Positions 7,951 to 11,989 of a stretch of 11,989 nucleotides of DNA are shown here, one piece after another. The notes below the pieces were generated by a model that saw nothing but the letters and a program-made list of their open reading frames with translations, did no database searches and was not told the DNA's origin. The DNA lies in NCBI GenBank assembly GCA_937916345.1, contig CALFUE010000059.1:1-11989 (forward strand), read 5' to 3'. Every line of letters begins with the position of its first letter. Position 1 is the stretch's first letter. The stretch is from an uncultured bacterium. Lineage in GTDB: Bacteria > Bacillota > Clostridia > Lachnospirales > Lachnospiraceae. A program made the translations under genes and the position numbers.

Positions 7951-10704
7951 CTATTCTTCATCTATTTCCATATCTTCAAAGAGCGTCTGCCTCTCCTCCT
8001 CGTCCACTTCATGGGAATCGGGAGAATCGTCGTAGTAAACCTCCTCATCGGGATCATAGAGGAACTCGTCCTCATTTTCGTCCGCGGAATCCTCTTCATT
8101 GTCGGAGGGGAGATCATTCTCCCACTCTACCTGAGTAGGCTCCGCAGGCTCGGTCTCTTCCTCCTCCTGCTGCTCATCCTCGGTGGTCACGACTGCCGCT
8201 CCGGTATGTATTCTGCAGTATTTTCCGGATGCAGCAACATTTGCCACATCAGAGGGTATCAGATATGACACCTCAGGAGAGCCGGAATCAGCCTGTGAGA
8301 TATATGCCGCCGTGTAGGTGTTCGGGCAGTACTCAGTGGCGAGGAGACCCGAATCCGAGCACACATGCACGCCCACATGCTTGTCGCAGTACTCTGTGGG
8401 CTCGTAGCCCTCCTCAAACACCTCTGTTATAATCTGTGAGCCTCTGGGATCGTGATCGCAAACGCCGTCCACCGCCAAAAGGCCTGATTTCGCGCAGACC
8501 TTCACCTCGATTATAGACGATGGCTTCTCAAACTCGCGGTAATCCAGCCCCTCATGCATACGCTGCATAACATTTCTCCAGATGTCCTTCTGGAAACTGC
8601 CGGAAGGCATAGGGGTATTATCGTCCTTGCCGCCCCATACGACGCAGGTGTAATAAGGTGAATAACCGGCAAAGAGCATATCTCTGTCCTTTGTGGTGGT
8701 TCCTGATTTTCCGGCCAGATCCATGCCGTCGAAGCGACACTTCGCACTGGTTCCCTCGCTTGTCAGAACGCCTCTCATGGCGTCCGTCAGAAGCCACGCT
8801 GTGCCCTCGCGCAGTATCCTCTCCTTTTGAGGAGTGTTGTCTATCAGTACATTTCCGTTGTGATCCAGTATTTTTGTGTAAAATCTCGGTTTTATGTACT
8901 CGCCGCCGTTGGCTATCGCGGCGTAAGCAGCCGTAAGCTCCAGATTGGTGACACCGCGGGTAATGCCGCCTAAAGCCAGCGACTGCACTCTATCAGTATC
9001 TTCCAGAGTGGTAAATCCGAATTTTTCCAGATACTCAAAGCCTAGATCCACACCTATCTCTGTCAGCGTCTTTACGGTGACGATGTTCATGGATTTCATG
9101 ATGGCCGTGCGATAGCTGGTATAACCCCTGTAGGTATTGTCGTAGTTGTGGACTTCCGTGCCGTTCGCGTACTGATAGGGCGCGTCGTCCTGGGTGGAGG
9201 CTATGGTCTTGCCGCCGGCGTCCAGCGCAGGCGCGTATGCAGCCAAAACCTTAAAGCAGGAACCTGGCTGTCTGGTGGTGTCCGTGGCCCTGTTCAGCGT
9301 GCGGCTGGCGGTCTTTTCACCCCTGCCTCCGACTATAGCCAGCACCTCTCCGGTATGCTGGTCTATGACGGTAAGAGCAGCCTGTGGTTGCGGCGTGATG
9401 AATATATTTTCACCCAGCACCGTGCCGTTATCCCCCAGCATCTTTTCCTTGTAAGCCTCGTAGGCGGTGTAGGCATCCTCCTCCGTGGAGTAAGTGATGG
9501 AATAGGACGAATCCGCGCTCTGGTAATATGAGAGCATGGTCTGCTCGTCGTAATTCGACACCTCGCCGTCATCGTCGGATATGCTCAGCGCAAAGGTAAA
9601 CGAATATTTCGTGCCTGAGGAATAATTGTCTATATTGTTTACTTCTTCATCGCAGATCTGCTGAAGCACGGGATCCTGGGTGGAATAAATGGTCAAACCT
9701 CCGTTGTAAAGAGCCTTGTAGGCCTGAGCCTTGTTGTATCCCTTTATATCCATCAGATCCTTTATGACCTCGTTTGTGAGGGCATCCACAAAGTAAGAAT
9801 TGACCTGAGCCGTCTCCTCGAGAGAGCTGTTGTGGGTTTGGATCCTGTCGTAGACATCATCGTCAATCGCCTCCTGGTACTCATTTTTTGTTATGTAACC
9901 CTGATCCCTCATGTACGCGAGGATTATGGATCTGCGCTCCGCGTTTTTCTTTGGGTGTGAAATGGGATTATAGGCGGAAGGATTCTTGGTGATCCCCGCT
10001 ATGACGGCTGATTCCGAGATCGTGAGCTCTGAGACATCCTTTCCGAAATATCTCTTGGAAGCGGCCTGAACGCCCAGAGTGTTCTGCCCAAGGTTTACAG
10101 TGTTCATGTAGTTTTCCAGTATCCACTTCTTGTCCACCACCTTTTCCAGCTCCAAAGCCAGATACTGCTCCTGAATCTTTCGAACGATCCTCTCCAGGTC
10201 GGAACTCTCATTCGTCCAGGTCTTGAACACATTATTTTTCAAAAGCTGCTGGGTAATGGTGGAAGCTCCCTGTGACAGGGAACCCGAACTAAAAGCCCGA
10301 AAGCCCGCTCTGACAATACCCTTCAGATCTATGCCCTTGTGCTCAAAAAATCTCTCATCCTCTATGACCACGAAGGCGTACTGCAGCGACTCCGGGATCT
10401 CGTCAATAGTGACATAGACTCTGTTTGAGCCCGATGCCACAAGGGTCGCGGTGGTGTTTCCCTTCGCATCCAGCACTGTCGACAGAAAGCCTGTGGGCGT
10501 AGCGTCGATATCGCTGATGCTGGGGGAGGAATCGATAATCCCTCTGTATATGCCAAACATAAACATTATCCCCACCACAACAGCAAAAAGCAGAACCACC
10601 AGCAAAAGCTTCAATGACCAGGCTCCCACCTTTTTCCCCATCTTTGGAGAGAGTGCCAGGAGGTTCCGCTCTCTGTTTTTTATCCCGTTTTTTCCGTAAT
10701 CCAT
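7951..10704 (-). CDS. Class A penicillin-binding protein (bifunctional transglycosylase/transpeptidase)
   Basis: The 917-residue product is a PBP1a-type enzyme that polymerises glycan strands and crosslinks peptides outside the membrane. A short basic cytoplasmic start and one membrane anchor (about 30-52) precede the GT51 domain with EDERFFEHKG (catalytic E115), GASTITQQL (147-155) and the RKIQEQYLALELE motif (174-186). The transpeptidase domain has SxxK as SCFK (S482, K485), SxN as SMN (538-540) and KSGT (666-669), so both activities look intact. A C-terminal region (731-835) has six Cys and a repeated CxxSGLLA motif (737-743, 782-788), also known in clostridial PBPs. The last 77 residues are about half Asp/Glu. 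AGAGGAG lies 11 bases upstream of ATG 10704. It heads the run leading to gdpP. Beta-lactam sensitivity cannot be read from the sequence. Confidence 0.95.
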   Translation of the reverse strand: MDYGKNGIKNRERNLLALSPKMGKKVGAWSLKLLLVVLLFAVVVGIMFMFGIYRGIIDSSPSISDIDATPTGFLSTVLDAKGNTTATLVASGSNRVYVTIDEIPESLQYAFVVIEDERFFEHKGIDLKGIVRAGFRAFSSGSLSQGASTITQQLLKNNVFKTWTNESSDLERIVRKIQEQYLALELEKVVDKKWILENYMNTVNLGQNTLGVQAASKRYFGKDVSELTISESAVIAGITKNPSAYNPISHPKKNAERRSIILAYMRDQGYITKNEYQEAIDDDVYDRIQTHNSSLEETAQVNSYFVDALTNEVIKDLMDIKGYNKAQAYKALYNGGLTIYSTQDPVLQQICDEEVNNIDNYSSGTKYSFTFALSISDDDGEVSNYDEQTMLSYYQSADSSYSITYSTEEDAYTAYEAYKEKMLGDNGTVLGENIFITPQPQAALTVIDQHTGEVLAIVGGRGEKTASRTLNRATDTTRQPGSCFKVLAAYAPALDAGGKTIASTQDDAPYQYANGTEVHNYDNTYRGYTSYRTAIMKSMNIVTVKTLTEIGVDLGFEYLEKFGFTTLEDTDRVQSLALGGITRGVTNLELTAAYAAIANGGEYIKPRFYTKILDHNGNVLIDNTPQKERILREGTAWLLTDAMRGVLTSEGTSAKCRFDGMDLAGKSGTTTKDRDMLFAGYSPYYTCVVWGGKDDNTPMPSGSFQKDIWRNVMQRMHEGLDYREFEKPSSIIEVKVCAKSGLLAVDGVCDHDPRGSQIITEVFEEGYEPTEYCDKHVGVHVCSDSGLLATEYCPNTYTAAYISQADSGSPEVSYLIPSDVANVAASGKYCRIHTGAAVVTTEDEQQEEEETEPAEPTQVEWENDLPSDNEEDSADENEDEFLYDPDEEVYYDDSPDSHEVDEEERQTLFEDMEIDEE
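7954..8184 (-). other. Acidic low-complexity C-terminal tail of the PBP
   Basis: Residues 841-917 of the PBP contain about 39 Asp/Glu out of 77, several Tyr and almost no basic residues. The tail is on the outer face of the membrane by topology. It is probably disordered. Binding of cations or contact with wall components is possible but not shown by the sequence. Confidence 0.8.
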
Positions 10705-10715
10705 TTATTATATTA

Positions 10716-10722
10716 CTCCTCT
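10716..10722 (-). promoter_or_regulatory. Ribosome binding site of the PBP gene, abutting an inverted repeat
   Basis: AGAGGAG on the minus strand lies 11 bases before ATG 10704. It begins on the base directly after the right arm of the 12-bp inverted repeat, so folding of that stem could stack against or limit access to it. A near copy of the surrounding 12 bases (TTATTAGAGGAG) lies upstream at 10844-10855 with no usable start codon after it. Confidence 0.75.
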
Positions 10723-10810
10723 ATTATTGACGGTTTTTCCGCCAAACTTTACTATCCTGTTTGATGTTTTCCCTGCCTCATTTTCATCAGTTGCATGCAC
10801 CGTCAATAAT
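10723..10810 (-). repeat. Perfect 12-bp inverted repeat spanning 88 bases in the PBP leader
   Basis: ATTATTGACGGT at 10723-10734 is the exact reverse complement of ACCGTCAATAAT at 10799-10810, with 64 bases between. In a minus-strand transcript the arms would form a 12-bp closing stem ending at the PBP Shine-Dalgarno. Inside, TGATG and CATCA could add a 5-bp stem around a purine-rich loop, and the 8-base palindrome TGCATGCA (10792-10799) lies beside the first arm. It could be a cis-acting RNA or a pair of operators for a DNA-binding protein. No target-site duplication flanks it, so a small transposon is less likely. Confidence 0.7.
10727..10755 (+). promoter_or_regulatory. Candidate plus-strand sigma-A promoter inside the inverted repeat
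   Basis: TTGACG (10727-10732), a 17-base spacer and TACTAT (10750-10755) make a good sigma-A-like match pointing rightward, against all genes here. It could drive an antisense or small RNA towards the 3' end of glcK. No plus-strand gene follows, so it may be a chance match. Confidence 0.35.
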
Positions 10811-10864
10811 CAGGGACTTACAGAGACGCTTTCCTCTACTTGGCTCCTCTAATAACGCCAGTTT

Positions 10865-10894
10865 ATTATCTGACTTTAGTCCGTCGGATGCCGA
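10865..10894 (-). promoter_or_regulatory. Candidate promoter for the PBP-yigZ-gdpP run
   Basis: On the minus strand TCGGCA (10889-10894), an 18-base spacer and GATAAT (10865-10870) resemble a sigma-A promoter (4 of 6 and 5 of 6 matches). It would give a PBP leader of roughly 150 bases that contains the whole inverted-repeat element. Confidence 0.4.
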
Positions 10895-10907
10895 TACCGT
10901 ATCCGAC
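10883..10907 (-). terminator. Hairpin just downstream of glcK, weak terminator candidate
   Basis: GTCGGAT (10883-10889) and ATCCGAC (10901-10907) form a perfect 7-bp stem with an 11-base loop, starting 12 bases after the glcK stop. No T-run follows on either strand, so it does not look like a classical intrinsic terminator. It may instead stabilise the mRNA end. It overlaps the -35 of the candidate PBP promoter. Confidence 0.3.
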
Positions 10908-10919
10908 TGAAGAACAGAA

Positions 10920-11867
10920 TTAATCTAAAACAAGTCTGGCGCAGCCGTAAATTCCGGCGTCGTTGCCGAGAGTCGCAAGACGGATCATGGTAGTTGCCAC
11001 AGACGCGAATGTATATTTCTCAAAATATTTCCTGATGAGAGGAATGAGCACATCCCCCGCGTTTGAGACGCCACCACCGATAACGATCATCTCCGGATCC
11101 ACTGTATTTGAGATATTTGCCAGTGCTCTGCCCAATATCTCTCCGAACTGCTCGCCCACCTCGACAGCCAGCTCATCGCCGGCCTTGAATGCGTCGAACA
11201 GATCCTTTGCCGTAATATCCGTAATCGTTATATTGCGAAGAGACGAAGCCTTGTCATCCTTTGAAAGCCTGTCTCTGGTGAGTCTGGCAATTCCCGTGGC
11301 TGAAGCGTACTGCTCCAGACATCCCTTCCTGCCGCAGTTGCAGGGGATCAGTTCGTCAGGATTCACATTGATATGTCCTATCTCTCCGCCGGCTCCGTGT
11401 ACACCGTGTACTATCCTTCCGTCTATGATGATGCCTCCTCCCACTCCGGTGCCCAGAGTCACCATCACGGCGTTCTTTACGCCGGCTCCGGCGCCCTTCC
11501 ATGCCTCACCCAGAGCGGCCACATTCGCGTCATTTCCTACCTTTGTCTTTATGCCTGTGAGCCTCTCAAGCTCCTTTGCCACATCCACGGACTCTCTCCA
11601 GCCCAAATTCACGCACAGCGGCACCGTACCATCAGAGAGCGCCGGTCCGGGAACCCCCACTCCGATGCCCTCCACATCGCTCCTTGCTATATCATCTCTG
11701 CCCAGCGCCTCAATTATGGCGTCGGCGATGTCGGGAAGTATCTCCTTTCCGCCGTCGGCAGACCTGGTCTCGATCTCCCACTTGTCAAGAATGGAACCGG
11801 ACTCGTCAAAGAGCCCCATCTTTATGCTAGTTCCTCCCACATCAACCCCGAATACATGCTTCCCCAT
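10920..11867 (-). CDS. glcK: ROK-family glucokinase
   Basis: The 315-residue product is typical of Gram-positive ROK glucokinases, which phosphorylate glucose to glucose-6-phosphate with ATP in the cytoplasm. The N-terminal phosphate loop is DVGGTSIKMG (9-18). GNDAN (111-115) holds the likely catalytic Asp113, and LGTGVGGG (138-145) is the second phosphate-binding segment. GEIGH (161-165) with CNCGRKGC (Cys176, Cys178, Cys183) is the ROK zinc site. No helix-turn-helix precedes the kinase domain, so it is an enzyme and not a ROK repressor. Sugar specificity is inferred from overall similarity; another hexose is possible. ATG 11867 has GGAGG 5 bases upstream and starts one base after the preceding stop, so the two genes probably share a transcript. 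Confidence 0.92.
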   Translation of the reverse strand: MGKHVFGVDVGGTSIKMGLFDESGSILDKWEIETRSADGGKEILPDIADAIIEALGRDDIARSDVEGIGVGVPGPALSDGTVPLCVNLGWRESVDVAKELERLTGIKTKVGNDANVAALGEAWKGAGAGVKNAVMVTLGTGVGGGIIIDGRIVHGVHGAGGEIGHINVNPDELIPCNCGRKGCLEQYASATGIARLTRDRLSKDDKASSLRNITITDITAKDLFDAFKAGDELAVEVGEQFGEILGRALANISNTVDPEMIVIGGGVSNAGDVLIPLIRKYFEKYTFASVATTMIRLATLGNDAGIYGCARLVLD

Positions 11868-11868
11868 T

Positions 11869-11989
11869 TCAACCTCCGATCTCCGCTATCCTGTCAGCCA
11901 CATAAACTCCGCTGGCAGATGCGTGTGATAATGAATGTGTCACACCTGAGCCGTCTCCTATGATGTACAGCCCCTTGTGACAGGTCTCC
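11869..11989 (-). CDS. FAD-dependent dehydrogenase-like protein, C-terminal end (cut by window edge)
   Basis: Only the last 39 complete codons are present. They read to a TGA at 11869 and include the segment GLYIIGDGSGVTHSLSHA followed by SASGVYVADRI. The GLY-I-GDG-G motif near a C-terminus, followed by an A-S-A-S-G-V helix, is the second FAD-contact region of flavoproteins of the uncharacterised NAD(FAD)-utilising dehydrogenase group (COG2509 type). The substrate is unknown and the N-terminal FAD-binding domain lies outside the window. The stop codon is one base before the glcK start, and the gene's last codons carry the glcK ribosome binding site. Confidence 0.75.
   Translation of the reverse strand, partial: ETCHKGLYIIGDGSGVTHSLSHASASGVYVADRIAEIGG

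Larger units (their letters stand above)
10705..10919. other. 215-bp leader/intergenic region between glcK and the PBP gene
   Basis: This is the only sizeable non-coding gap in the window. Read in the minus direction it holds a 7-bp hairpin just after the glcK stop, a candidate promoter, an AGAGGAG-like motif with no start codon, the first arm of a perfect 12-bp inverted repeat, a 64-base middle, the second arm, and the PBP ribosome binding site. No tRNA-like fold and no member of the well-known riboswitch classes I could recall was recognised. Confidence 0.8.

Noticed and set aside
10784..10790. CTGATGA in the PBP leader (minus strand), resembling a hammerhead ribozyme core
   Set aside because: A GAAA does occur further on, but no stem II pairing or properly placed cleavage site could be drawn, so it is probably chance.
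10752..10796. 14-codon open frame on the minus strand in the PBP leader
   Set aside because: It has no ribosome binding site at a workable distance, and its start lies within the TGCATGCA palindrome. There is nothing to support translation as a leader peptide.
10723..10810. Miniature transposon bounded by 12-bp terminal repeats
   Set aside because: No target-site duplication flanks the arms and no second copy occurs in the window.
10705..10919. c-di-AMP (ydaO/yuaA) riboswitch, suggested by the gdpP context
   Set aside because: The conserved ydaO core segments as I remember them are not visible, and the 88-base element is too short for that class.
10963..11928. Plus-strand open frame of 321 codons opposite glcK
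   Set aside because: It lies almost entirely antisense to a clear ROK kinase, is rich in Ser, Pro and Ala with no recognisable motif, and is best explained as a shadow of glcK codon bias.

Overview
The window looks like chromosomal sequence from a low-to-mid GC Firmicute of the class Clostridia, most likely a Lachnospiraceae-type anaerobe. This is an inference. It rests on the conserved Firmicutes order gdpP-rplI-dnaB, a ROK glucokinase with the CxCGxxGC zinc motif, Shine-Dalgarno sites of the AGAGGAG type, and a GLUG-repeat secreted protein of a kind common in gut Clostridia. No RNA genes, insertion sequences, CRISPR arrays or phage genes were seen.

All nine genes read from the minus strand, so the order of transcription is right to left. 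At the right edge is the C-terminal end of an FAD-dependent dehydrogenase-like protein (11869-11989, cut by the window). One base later comes a ROK-family glucokinase (10920-11867). A 215-bp gap follows (10705-10919), the only real intergenic region. It holds a hairpin after the glucokinase stop, a candidate minus-strand promoter, and a perfect 12-bp inverted repeat whose second arm touches the ribosome binding site of the next gene.

Downstream of that gap lies a tightly packed seven-gene run: a class A penicillin-binding protein (7951-10704), a YigZ/IMPACT-family protein (7315-7950), the c-di-AMP phosphodiesterase GdpP (5219-7318), ribosomal protein bL9 (rplI, 4728-5180), replicative helicase DnaB (3395-4735), an MMPL/RND-type membrane transporter (845-3358), and the N-terminal part of a secreted GLUG-repeat protein (1-861, cut by the window). 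Junctions are abutting (TAG then ATG), overlapping (ATGA, 8 bp, about 17 bp) or short (38 and 36 bp), which points to one operon with translational coupling.

The run joins peptidoglycan synthesis (PBP), c-di-AMP turnover (GdpP), translation (bL9), replication (DnaB) and envelope transport or surface biology (MMPL, GLUG protein). The core gdpP-rplI-dnaB is ordinary. The less ordinary parts are the structured leader in front of the PBP, the physical coupling of a class A PBP to gdpP through yigZ, the bactofilin-like repeat plus acidic tail on the MMPL protein, and the overlap of the transporter with a secreted repeat protein.
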